From: an uncultured Gammaproteobacteria bacterium
GTDB taxonomy: Bacteria; Pseudomonadota; Gammaproteobacteria; JAADHQ01
Assembly: GCA_947258655.1 (NCBI GenBank)
Contig: CAMYJD010000004.1
Location: 131,644-195,643, forward strand
Direction of reading: 5' to 3'
DNA: 64,000 nucleotides
The position numbers and the translations under genes are program-made. Shown piece after piece: positions 9,416 through 16,820 of this stretch. How positions within the stretch are numbered: the first letter of the stretch is position 1; every line of letters starts with the position of its first letter. The notes under the pieces were generated by a model that searched no databases, was not told the origin of the DNA, and saw only the letters and a program-made list of their open reading frames with translations.

Positions 9416-9444
9416 TTGACACTAAGATATATTTAGCGTAAATT
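9416..9444 (+). promoter_or_regulatory. Promoter of tRNA-Glu
   Basis: Perfect -35 TTGACA (9416-9421), 17-base spacer and -10 TAAATT (9439-9444). The predicted start lies about 10 bases before the mature tRNA 5' end. Confidence 0.75.
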
Positions 9445-9461
9445 TCGCACTTCATTTTCCA

Positions 9462-9537
<76 letters not shown>

Positions 9538-9549
9538 TAAATAAACAAA

Positions 9550-9577
9550 AGCCCGCGTTTAAGCGGGCTTTTTTTGT
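9550..9577 (+). terminator. Intrinsic terminator of tRNA-Glu
   Basis: Stem AGCCCGC / GCGGGCT with loop GTTTAA is followed by seven or more Ts, the canonical Rho-independent form. Confidence 0.92.
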
Positions 9578-10487
9578 TTCCTATAGGCTGAGAACACCGG
9601 TTTCGACATTGTACACTAGCAATTTTCAATAGTGGAGCGAAGTGGCCACTCCGGTCCATCCATGGAATCGCGGCAGAAGCACATCCTTGGGTAAAACGTT
9701 GGCCCGTCGGGGTGAGGGCGCAGCTCGAATAAATCCCTCGGGGATGTCATATAAAACAAACACTTAGTATTTATCCGTATGCTGGTTATGAGCAGGAATC
9801 CGCGTATTTCGGCATTGCTGCCCATAGTTTTTCCTTGCAAATCCAGAACCGTGATGGTGCGCAGATCCTGGGTACACATCTTCATCGCCTGCACGATTTA
9901 TTATAGTAATGTGTTGTCACAAATTGTCCTGCCAAAGTCAGTTTGCGACGAAGGCTTGGGCAGACGGTATTTTTCGGGAATCTCCCCGGACATTCTTTGT
10001 TAACAATACAGAGGCACGCCGACCAATCACAGTCTGAAGATACGTTGTATAGCGATGAAGCTTGCGCGCGACCTAAGGATGGATTCACACTGATCATTCT
10101 TCCAAACATCATTCAACATCTGATTGCAAATACATATTTATTATCCATATCTTTATGTTCCTCTCATGGATATGAATGATCAAAAAAAGTCCAATGGCTA
10201 TGGTTAGGTTTTCCAAATAACTAAGTATCATGCAAATGATATTGCATGATATTTAGTAAAGGATTGTTATAGTTGCAACTGGTCGTGCAGGTTTTTGAAG
10301 ACTACGTAGTGTGTTGTATTGCGAACGCAATGAATATACACATCTATCAGCCGGCGATAAATCATGTTCATTTCAACAATGTAAATTCATGCCGAATGAA
10401 ATTCGAGTGTAAGCTAATTCGTGGCAAACACTCAGGCTATAATGAATTATTTATTGCATTTTTTTGTGATTATTTTTACAAAAATAT

Positions 10488-10503
10488 TGTGATAATTATC
10501 ACT
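10488..10503. promoter_or_regulatory. CRP/FNR-family-like palindrome
   Basis: TGTGATAATTATCACT contains a perfect 14-base palindrome and matches the CRP pattern TGTGA-N6-TCACA at nine of ten positions. A TATACT hexamer at 10547-10552 would place the site near -63 of a start at about 10559, a class I-like geometry. It lies about 410 bases upstream of the first protease gene. Confidence 0.4.
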
Positions 10504-10532
10504 TGGATATAGTGAATTTTTCCCAGGTTAAA

Positions 10533-10622
10533 ATGGAAGGATTCGTTATACTACTCACCATGGAAAACAAAATTAAGCTAAAGGAATTAGTTAAACAATT
10601 ATCATTAATCTGCTTTAAGTAA
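10533..10622 (+). CDS. Possible 29-residue peptide ORF
   Basis: A short frame opens with ATG at 10533 and contains a second in-frame ATG at 10560; it ends in LSLICFK. It lies just after the CRP-like palindrome and a TATACT box. The Shine-Dalgarno (AGG) is weak and nothing identifies the product, so this may be chance. Confidence 0.15.
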   Translation: MEGFVILLTMENKIKLKELVKQLSLICFK

Positions 10623-10914
10623 TAACTTTGGTAATCACTGGTCTATTGAATAAGATTTTCTGACCAGAAAGGATTGTTTTTCAAACCGGGTTTTCTAACC
10701 CAATCACGTTTTGCATGGGGCTGTATCCTGGTGTTAAGGATCGTAAGCTTGTATCACTAAGCCTGATTAGTTGTTGCCAGTGTGCGTTCATGTAATTCGT
10801 TGCAGTAAGAGTTGTATGCGCTGTAAACACACGTGATGTATCTGGAGTGTTAATACAAATCACGTTGTGTTCATTTACTATCATTAAGATTCTACAATAT
10901 GGAGAGAGTTAGTT

Positions 10915-11886
10915 ATGACAAAGCAAAGCAAATTTTATAGTTTACCTCTGGCGCTGATTATGGCTGGAGCAATGGTTCCGCTACATGCGTATAGTGGCCA
11001 GGAAGATCGTTTGTCTGATGACGGTACCATAGAGGCCGTTGCAGGAACAGAGGCAACGGGCACACAAAGTTTAAAACCTTTCAGTGGCAGTGCTGCTGTA
11101 ACGAACGAGGCGCTGAACAGTGAAGGTGTGTCTGTATATGACGGTTCCGGTGGTAAATTTACTGATGAAGAGTTTGCACGTCTGTCGGCGCTGCCCGTAC
11201 CGGGTGCAACCGAGGCCGGCACCGAAATCATATTGGGTAAAGATACGCGCGAGCGTACCTACACCACGACCTATCCTGCCAGGGCCAAGGTGCTGATCAC
11301 CTTCAGTGCCGGCAGGTGCAGTGGTGTTATGATCGGCAAAAACACAGTAGCGACAGCAGGCCATTGTATACACACCGGTAGTGGTGGTAGTGGTGGCTTT
11401 TACCCGAAATCCAGCTTCCGCATCTATGCCGGAGCCGATGGCGCTTCCAAACCGTTCGGTTTCTGTACGGCCAAGTCCCTGCATACTGTTGTAGGCTGGG
11501 CAAATGGTGCCAACGAGGAATTTGACTATGGTGCTATCAAGCTGAATTGCACGGTCGGTAATACGGTTGGATGGTACGGTTTCTCAACCGTGAAGCCAAA
11601 AGGCAAGCCATCCATTGTGCAAGGATATCCGGGTGACAAGCCATTGCAACAGTGGTTCAGTGCGGACAAGGTTGCGCAGATGACAACCAATCAAATCTTC
11701 TACAAGAATGATACCACTGGTGGTATGAGTGGAAGCCCGGTCTGGTATGACAAAAAGGGACCGTTCATGATTGGTATTCATGGCTATCGCACTCATGGAA
11801 GTAGTGTTCACAAGAAATTCAATCATGGCAAGCGCATCACGAGTGCTACATTCAATAACCTTAAAAACTGGAAGAGTCTACCATAG
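10915..11886 (+). CDS. Secreted V8-like (S1B) trypsin-fold serine protease, copy 1
   Basis: Secreted serine endopeptidase, 323 residues. A signal peptide (residues 1-27, hydrophobic LALIMAGAMVPLHA then YSG) precedes a roughly 90-residue acidic propeptide-like region. The trypsin-fold domain shows H150 in TVATAGHC, D204 in EFDYGAIKL and catalytic S272 in GGMSGSPVW, the glutamyl-endopeptidase (V8) pattern. Cysteines at 135/151 and 184/212 could form disulfides. It has a Shine-Dalgarno GGAGAGA. A lipoprotein gene follows after 110 bases and a strong hairpin. A close paralogue with the same downstream partner lies at 13008-13970, so the pair arose by tandem duplication. It could process surface proteins or degrade external ones; the substrate is not evident, and no PEP-CTERM or LPXTG tail is present. 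Confidence 0.88.
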   Translation: MTKQSKFYSLPLALIMAGAMVPLHAYSGQEDRLSDDGTIEAVAGTEATGTQSLKPFSGSAAVTNEALNSEGVSVYDGSGGKFTDEEFARLSALPVPGATEAGTEIILGKDTRERTYTTTYPARAKVLITFSAGRCSGVMIGKNTVATAGHCIHTGSGGSGGFYPKSSFRIYAGADGASKPFGFCTAKSLHTVVGWANGANEEFDYGAIKLNCTVGNTVGWYGFSTVKPKGKPSIVQGYPGDKPLQQWFSADKVAQMTTNQIFYKNDTTGGMSGSPVWYDKKGPFMIGIHGYRTHGSSVHKKFNHGKRITSATFNNLKNWKSLP

Positions 11887-11894
11887 TAGCTAAT

Positions 11895-11928
11895 GCCACG
11901 GGGCCGGCTTCATGTCGGCCTCGTTGGC
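11895..11928 (+). terminator. Hairpin after protease copy 1
   Basis: Long inverted repeat GCCACGGGGCCGGC / GTCGGCCTCGTTGGC around TTCAT, followed by TTTACTTT. It could be a leaky terminator or mRNA stabiliser between the protease and the lipoprotein gene. The equivalent hairpin is kept after copy 2. Confidence 0.6.
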
Positions 11929-11996
11929 TTTACTTTCATAAATATGCTTTTAAGATGCCGGGTATAGACCGGCAGCTTTCGATAGGAGTAAGTGTT

Positions 11997-12404
11997 ATGT
12001 TGTTAGCACGATGTCTGGTCTATTGCCTGTTAGTACCGGGGCTGATGTCCGTTGGTTGTGCCCAGGAAGGTCTTGAAATTACTGTAAGTAACGATGTAAA
12101 AAATTCAGAGGAAACCATGCCGGGAATAACTCAAGGACTGACAGGTCTGGTCGAGACCGGTGATGGGCGTCCTGTAACAGGTGCTATGATTGTACCGGTA
12201 CCTCTCGGGGATGACACGCCTGCTATTCCCGAGATTGCGATCCTGACTGACGCAGCAGGCCGATATAACTGGCCGTTGCCGCCAGGCACATACGAAGTCA
12301 GCGTATCCGCCGAGGGATATCGCACGGCGAAGCGACGTGTGGAAGTAGGGGCGGATAAGCTTGTTACGTTGAATGTCATGTTGAGCAGCATCCATAAGGA
12401 GTGA
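11997..12404 (+). CDS. Small lipoprotein with carboxypeptidase regulatory-like domain, copy 1
   Basis: Protein of 135 residues from the ATG at 11997, chosen because AGGAG lies nine bases upstream; a longer frame begins at 11955. The N-terminus is a signal peptide with a lipobox-like SVGC, followed by a short linker. A beta-sandwich of the CarboxypepD_reg type begins near LTGLVETGDGRPVTGAMI and includes TDAAGRYNWPLPPGTYEVSVSAEGY, the classic pattern of these adhesion or carbohydrate-associated modules. It sits next to a secreted protease, and the pair is repeated at 13008-14476, suggesting the two products work together or are co-expressed. The role is unknown. Confidence 0.78.
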   Translation: MLLARCLVYCLLVPGLMSVGCAQEGLEITVSNDVKNSEETMPGITQGLTGLVETGDGRPVTGAMIVPVPLGDDTPAIPEIAILTDAAGRYNWPLPPGTYEVSVSAEGYRTAKRRVEVGADKLVTLNVMLSSIHKE

Positions 12405-13007
12405 TCCATAATGCCATTAGCTGTATTGTTGTGATGTAAACTAACAATTGATTTTATCTATATAAATATGCTTCACGATGACACGGAGAAAAAATATTAT
12501 TTCTGGCTTATTGAATAACCGCCGTGCATATCTCCCGCAGTCATCTGATTAGTTAATAATTTCAATTACTTGTATATAACCAGCATTTGATCTGAAACGG
12601 GCAAGCATGGGTTCCATGTGTGATTGCAGGTCGGGTGCAGATCGATCGTTATTACTGCGTGTCTTTGTGGTTATGCTCTATATCTGATCAAGTAGCAATA
12701 TTACCCACTTATTATCGGGCAGGCAGGATTGTATATGGATGATGTTATCTGCAATCCTGATTATGCATCGCCACTACACATCCCCTGTTAAAGTCATATT
12801 CATCTCTTTGATATGGTGCAAACGTACTGATATATGTACAGGTTTATTTAATAACAATTAGGTCGTACTTGATCTATGTCAATACAAAATTGCGCCAATT
12901 ACTTTATGGTCATACATAACAATAATAATAGTGATATGGACAGTAAGATAAGCAAGTCCTAATAACAAGCACTTCATTATAATCTCAAAAATTGGAGGAG
13001 ATTTACC
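12405..13007. other. Intergenic region before second protease
   Basis: About 600 AT-rich bases without a gene. It carries an FNR/DNR-like box at 12869-12882 with a TATGGT hexamer at 12905-12910, and a TATAAT at 12978-12983 close to the start codon without a matching -35. No copy of the sequence upstream of protease copy 1 is obvious. Confidence 0.4.
12869..12882. promoter_or_regulatory. FNR/DNR-like box upstream of protease copy 2
   Basis: TTGATCTATGTCAA fits TTGAT-N4-(A/G)TCAA exactly. Its centre (12875.5) is 41.5 bases from a start predicted from TATGGT at 12905-12910, the class II activator spacing. It would link protease copy 2 to oxygen or nitrogen-oxide status if real. Confidence 0.45.
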
Positions 13008-13970
13008 ATGAAACAACAAAACAAGATGTTGAGTTTATCTATTGCTACAATCCTGGCCGGAGCATTGGTGCCATTACCTGCGTATAGTGGTCAAAATGAT
13101 CGGGTGTCTGACGACGGCACCTACGAGGCCGTTGGGGAAGCAGGGGCAACGGGTGCACAAAATTCTGTACCCTTCAGGGGTAGTGCTAACGTAACGAACG
13201 AGGCCCTGCACAGTGAAGGTGTATCGGTTTATGATGGTTCGGGGGGCAAATTCACCGATGAAGAGTTCGCGCGTCTCTCGGCACTTCGCGATCCGGGTGC
13301 GCCCGAGGCGAGTACGGAAGTGATCATTGGTCAAGACACACGCGAGCGTACCTACACGACTACCTATCCTGCCAGGGCCAAGGTTCTGATTACCTTCAGT
13401 GCAGGACGCTGCAGTGGTGTGATGATTAGCAAAAGCACAGTTTCGACGGCCGGACATTGTCTCCACAAGGGTAGTGGTGGTAGTGGTGGCTGGTACCCGA
13501 GATCAAGCTATAAAATCTACGCCGGTGCTGACGGGGCCAGCAAACCGTACGGTGTGTGCACGGCCAAGTCACTGCATTCTGTCACAGGCTGGACCAATAG
13601 CGGCAACGAACAATTTGATTACGGTGCTATCAAGTTGAATTGCACGGTCGGTAATACGGTCGGATGGTATGGCTTTACAACTCAGAAGCCCAAAGGAAAA
13701 CCATCCATCGTGCAAGGCTATCCAGGCGACAAGCCGCTGCAGCAGTGGTTCAGTGCGGACAAGGTTGCCAGGATGGATACTAATCAGATCTTCTACAAGA
13801 ATGACACCACTGGAGGTGTGAGCGGCAGTGCGGTCTGGTGGGACAAGAAAGGTCCGTTCATGATCGGCATACACGGCTATGGCAAGCATGGTAGTGGTGA
13901 TCACGCCAAATTTAACCATGGCAAGCGCATCACCAGTGCCACTTTCAATAACCTTAAAGCCTGGAAATAG
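13008..13970 (+). CDS. Secreted V8-like (S1B) serine protease, copy 2
   Basis: Paralogue of the protease at 10915, 320 residues and collinear with it throughout. Signal peptide (1-27), propeptide and catalytic residues H150 (TVSTAGHC), D204 (QFDYGAIKL) and S272 (GGVSGSAVWW) are all kept, so it should be active. Differences cluster in the propeptide and around the active-site serine (SGSAV instead of SGSPV), which may alter specificity. A strong GGAGGAG Shine-Dalgarno precedes the ATG. A GC-rich hairpin and a second lipoprotein gene follow, as in copy 1. Neither sorting nor anchoring signals are visible, so secretion to the periplasm or outside is the inference. Confidence 0.88.
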   Translation: MKQQNKMLSLSIATILAGALVPLPAYSGQNDRVSDDGTYEAVGEAGATGAQNSVPFRGSANVTNEALHSEGVSVYDGSGGKFTDEEFARLSALRDPGAPEASTEVIIGQDTRERTYTTTYPARAKVLITFSAGRCSGVMISKSTVSTAGHCLHKGSGGSGGWYPRSSYKIYAGADGASKPYGVCTAKSLHSVTGWTNSGNEQFDYGAIKLNCTVGNTVGWYGFTTQKPKGKPSIVQGYPGDKPLQQWFSADKVARMDTNQIFYKNDTTGGVSGSAVWWDKKGPFMIGIHGYGKHGSGDHAKFNHGKRITSATFNNLKAWK

Positions 13971-13978
13971 CCTATAAT

Positions 13979-14012
13979 GTCGCGGGGCCGGCTTCGTGCC
14001 GGCCTCGATGGC
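13979..14012 (+). terminator. Hairpin after protease copy 2
   Basis: GGCCGGC-TTCGT-GCCGGCC core with flanking pairs, followed by TTTCT. It is the counterpart of the hairpin at 11895-11928. The short T-tract makes partial termination or 3'-end protection more likely than full termination. Confidence 0.6.
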
Positions 14013-14047
14013 TTTCTGAGTTTGAGTATCAGTTATTGGTGGGGGCT

Positions 14048-14476
14048 ATGTATCTTCGCAATGGTTCAGGGATGATGCTGGTAGAGCGTTGCTTGCTCAG
14101 TTGCCTGCTGTTTTTCGGGCTGCAGTTCGCTGGATGCACGCAGGAAGGAATGGAAAATACTGTAAGTAGCAATGCTGCAAATACAGAGGAAACCATGTCA
14201 CGAATTACTCAGGGCTTGAGCGGTCGTGTCGAGACCGAGGATGGGCGTCCCGTTACGGGCGCGATGATCGTGCCGGTACCTCTCGGGGACAATACGCCTG
14301 CTATCCCCGAGATTGCGATTCTGACTGACACAGCAGGGCGATATAACTGGCCGTTACCAGCGGCCACATACGAGGTCAGTGTGTCCGTCGAAGGTTATCG
14401 CGCGGCGAAGCGACGTGTGGAAGTCGGGGCAGGAGCGGTCGTTACGCTGAATTTCGTATTGAGCAAGAGCCCATAA
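14048..14476 (+). CDS. Small lipoprotein with carboxypeptidase regulatory-like domain, copy 2
   Basis: Paralogue of the lipoprotein at 11997, 142 residues from the ATG at 14048 (GGTGGGGG just upstream); an ATGATG at 14071 is an alternative. The signal peptide ends in a clean FAGC lipobox, better than that of copy 1. The CarboxypepD_reg-like domain keeps GRVETEDGRPVTGAMIVPVP and GRYNWPLPAATYEVSV. The last bases of the gene run toward the convergent cysC. The protease-lipoprotein pair is intact here, supporting a functional partnership, though nothing shows what the domain binds. Confidence 0.8.
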   Translation: MYLRNGSGMMLVERCLLSCLLFFGLQFAGCTQEGMENTVSSNAANTEETMSRITQGLSGRVETEDGRPVTGAMIVPVPLGDNTPAIPEIAILTDTAGRYNWPLPAATYEVSVSVEGYRAAKRRVEVGAGAVVTLNFVLSKSP

Positions 14477-14505
14477 GGGGCGATCCTTATTGCAGCTGGG
14501 GTGAC

Positions 14506-14529
14506 GTCTATGTTGGTCTATACATAGAC
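14506..14529. terminator. Hairpin between convergent genes
   Basis: GTCTATGT / ACATAGAC with an eight-base loop lies between the lipoprotein gene and the convergent cysC. No T-tract follows on either strand, so termination is only a possibility. Confidence 0.3.
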
Positions 14530-14620
14530 ACCGCCAGAATTCGCCCGTTCAATCCCAGGGGCTCGAGCAGATTTTTCTCCCGCTTACGTCAATTGACCGA
14601 GGCAAACTTTTCTACCTGAT

Positions 14621-15301
14621 TCAATCGACTTCATTCAGCAGACTTTCCTGGCGAATGATGCCGCGTTTAAGCAGGGCGAGGATCACCACGTCTACGCAGC
14701 TTTCCAGACTATCATTTCCTGTATTGACCAGGATTTCTGGCTTTACAGGTTCTTCATAAGGTGAAGAGATACCGGTAAATTCCTTGATGGCTCCTTCACG
14801 GGCCTTTTTATATAAACCTTTGACATCACGCTGCTCGCATGTCTCGAGGTCTGCTTTGCAATAGATTTCGATAAAATCCCCATGAGGCATCATGTTTCTG
14901 ACCAGGTCGCGGTCGGATTTGAATGGGGATATAAAGGCCGTGAGTGTAATGACACCGGCTTCAAGGAAGAGCTTGGCGACATTCCCAACTCTGCGAATAT
15001 TCTCCTTCCTGTCTTCGTCCGAAAAACTAAGGTCACCACACAGGCCATGCCTGACATTATCACCGTCAAGAACGAAGGTCGAGCACATATAGTGGTGGAG
15101 TCTGTCCTCAACCGCATGTGCAAGTGTGGACTTGCCGGAACCAGAGAGTCCGGTAAACCAGAGCGTTACACTCTTATGCTTATTAATGTCTTCTCTGTTT
15201 TTACGTGTGATAGTGGCGGTATGCCACACAACATTACTACTTTTGGCGTCGGTATTGCTTTCGATATCCGAACTACTTTTGTCTTCTGACTTGCTGCTCA
15301 T
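14621..15301 (-). CDS. cysC: Adenylylsulfate (APS) kinase
   Basis: Cytoplasmic kinase, 226 residues, that phosphorylates adenylyl sulfate to PAPS. The P-loop is GLSGSGKST (51-59). Other family marks are [43 protein letters not shown] and [11 protein letters not shown]. The catalytic part starts at [10 protein letters not shown]; the first 22 residues are a Ser/Asp/Lys-rich extension not needed by the family, so a later start is conceivable but no internal Met is available there. No cysD, cysN or cysH neighbour is present. An isolated cysC may supply PAPS for sulfation of surface polysaccharide rather than only assimilation; this is inference. Confidence 0.93.
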   Translation of the reverse strand: MSSKSEDKSSSDIESNTDAKSSNVVWHTATITRKNREDINKHKSVTLWFTGLSGSGKSTLAHAVEDRLHHYMCSTFVLDGDNVRHGLCGDLSFSDEDRKENIRRVGNVAKLFLEAGVITLTAFISPFKSDRDLVRNMMPHGDFIEIYCKADLETCEQRDVKGLYKKAREGAIKEFTGISSPYEEPVKPEILVNTGNDSLESCVDVVILALLKRGIIRQESLLNEVD

Positions 15302-15342
15302 GATAAGGACCTTTGGAAATATTACATAAGTTACTGGTAATT

Positions 15343-15420
15343 TAATACTTTAACAGGCATTTGTCTATCGACCAGAATGCCTAATACTTTAACCGGCATT
15401 TGTCTATCGACCGGTATGTC
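15343..15420. repeat. Tandem 39-base repeat in divergent promoter region
   Basis: Two adjacent copies (15343-15381 and 15382-15420) of a unit beginning TAATACTTTAAC and containing GGCATTTGTCTATCGACC differ at only a few positions. In copy 1 AGGCATT and AATGCCT can form a stem. They lie between the divergent cysC and DHH genes and may be a duplicated operator. Confidence 0.8.
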
Positions 15421-15466
15421 CGCCTGGGTTATAGTACTGACATTACGAATCAATTACAGGTGAAAT

Positions 15467-16420
15467 ATGGCAAATTTTGATGTATTTAACGGGGATGCCG
15501 ACGGAATTTGTGCCTTGCATCAGCTCAGGCTCAACGAGCCGGTCGACAGCACGCTGGTTACCGGGGTCAAGCGTGATATCAAGCTTCTGGATGGTGTGGA
15601 GGCCGGTCAGGGAGATATTGTGACGGTACTGGATATATCACTGGACAAGAACCGCGATGGCCTGCTGGGCCTGCTGGACAAGGGCGCCAGGGTAACCTAT
15701 TTTGATCATCATTTTGCCGGCGAGATTCCCGAGCATGACATGCTGGACGCGCACATTGATACGGCAGCAAATGTATGCAGCAGTCTGCTTGTTAATGATT
15801 ATCTGCAAGGGAAGTATCTGTCATGGGCCGTGACTGCAGCATTTGGGGATAATTTGTTTGACAGCGCCATTAATGCCGCGAAGCCACTTAATCTCACAGA
15901 TGCTCAGCTGGATCTCCTCAAGGGGCTGGGTACATATATAAATTACAACGGCTATGGGGCAACTATCGAGGATCTGCATTTTGCTCCGGCGGAGATGTAC
16001 AGACTGATCTCGCCTTATGCGGATCCTTTTGGCTTCATTGAGGAAGCGCCTCAATACACGGTCCTGAAGGACGGCTATCAGCAGGATATTCAAAGCGCGG
16101 CGGATATCAAGCCGGAGCTGGAAAAACAGGCCTTTGCAGTGTATATCCTGCCTGATGCCTCCTGGGCACGTAGGGTCAGCGGTGTTTTTGCCAACCAGCT
16201 TGCACATGACTTTCCTGATCGCGCGCATGCCATATTATCACAGAAGCATGATGGCGCATTCCTGGTCAGTATCAGGGCACCGTTGAGTAGTCGTGAAGGT
16301 GCAGATGATGTTTGCCGTCAGTTTCCGAGTGGTGGTGGCAGAAAGGCAGCCGCTGGCATCAATAACCTGCCGCAACAGGACTTTGATCGCCTGATTACCG
16401 TGATGACGGAGGTATTCTGA
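15467..16420 (+). CDS. DHH-family phosphoesterase
   Basis: Protein of 317 residues of the DHH superfamily of metal-dependent phosphoesterases. Motif I is FNGDADGICAL (D10, D12), motif II has D56 (VLDISLDKN), the DHH signature is FDHH (D80-H82), and the C-terminal DHHA1-like motif reads FPSGGGRKAAAGI, with Arg where many members have His. The substrate (nanoRNA, cyclic dinucleotide or other) cannot be told from sequence. It is divergent from cysC across a tandem-repeat region and is followed by a small convergent membrane-protein gene, so it is likely a single-gene transcript. Confidence 0.85.
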   Translation: MANFDVFNGDADGICALHQLRLNEPVDSTLVTGVKRDIKLLDGVEAGQGDIVTVLDISLDKNRDGLLGLLDKGARVTYFDHHFAGEIPEHDMLDAHIDTAANVCSSLLVNDYLQGKYLSWAVTAAFGDNLFDSAINAAKPLNLTDAQLDLLKGLGTYINYNGYGATIEDLHFAPAEMYRLISPYADPFGFIEEAPQYTVLKDGYQQDIQSAADIKPELEKQAFAVYILPDASWARRVSGVFANQLAHDFPDRAHAILSQKHDGAFLVSIRAPLSSREGADDVCRQFPSGGGRKAAAGINNLPQQDFDRLITVMTEVF

Positions 16421-16451
16421 TTTAGATTAGAAGTGCTGGTTTGCAGGTATT

Positions 16452-16643
16452 TTAGCTATCTGTCCTTAATGCGCGTTGACGCTTGCGGTAACCCTTGCGC
16501 ATCCTCCAGACCATCCAGCTTGCACACAGGAACAGGAATGCTGAAATCAGCGAAAACGGTCTTTCGATGAGCGCTATACTGACGAGCCCGCCGGCTATAT
16601 ATATGACGGGCACTGCCTCATATAACGGACGTGGTAGGTGCAT
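16452..16643 (-). CDS. Small membrane protein, unknown
   Basis: A 63-residue protein from the ATG at 16643 (AAGGG upstream; a TTG two codons earlier is also possible). Two hydrophobic helices (about 12-30 and 32-47) are followed by a strongly basic tail RMRKGYRKRQRALR, indicating an inner-membrane hairpin with its C-terminus in the cytoplasm. No family is recognised. It lies next to the sortase regulators but is oriented as if transcribed after pdsS, 178 bases downstream of it. Confidence 0.55.
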   Translation of the reverse strand: MHLPRPLYEAVPVIYIAGGLVSIALIERPFSLISAFLFLCASWMVWRMRKGYRKRQRALRTDS

Positions 16644-16820
16644 TTTCAACCCTTATCGTTTCACAATAGTTTGATATCGCAAGTTTCTGATCCGGAATTA
16701 TATCTTATAGTCTTTGCGTAATACAGACCCAAAGATAACATTTCTGTAACATATCAGCGAAGATACTGACGCGCATGTATCATGGCATACATTAAGAGCT
16801 GGATAAGGGATTCTCGTAAT

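Larger units (their letters stand above)
9578..10914. other. 1.3 kb region without a convincing gene
   Basis: Several frames of 60-90 codons exist on both strands, but none has clear coding character. The only suggestive one is minus 9616-9894, whose start resembles the opening of a STAS domain (ITVLDLQGKTMGSNAE) before the similarity dissolves, so a decayed fragment is possible. The second half is visibly AT-rich and carries a CRP-like palindrome at 10488-10503. No integrase, transposase or copy of the tRNA 3' end is seen, so an integrated element cannot be claimed. Confidence 0.4.

Noticed and set aside
9882-10179. Overlapping frames of 76-78 codons on both strands
   Set aside because: Neither shows domain-like composition or a start signal; transposase or integrase resemblance was considered and not found.
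10273-10512. 79-codon plus-strand frame before the first protease
   Set aside because: Odd composition, poor start context, and it ends across the CRP-like palindrome; not credible as a gene.
10915-13970. Proteases as sortase or exosortase substrates
   Set aside because: Both C-termini lack LPxT, PEP-CTERM or any terminal membrane helix and basic tail.
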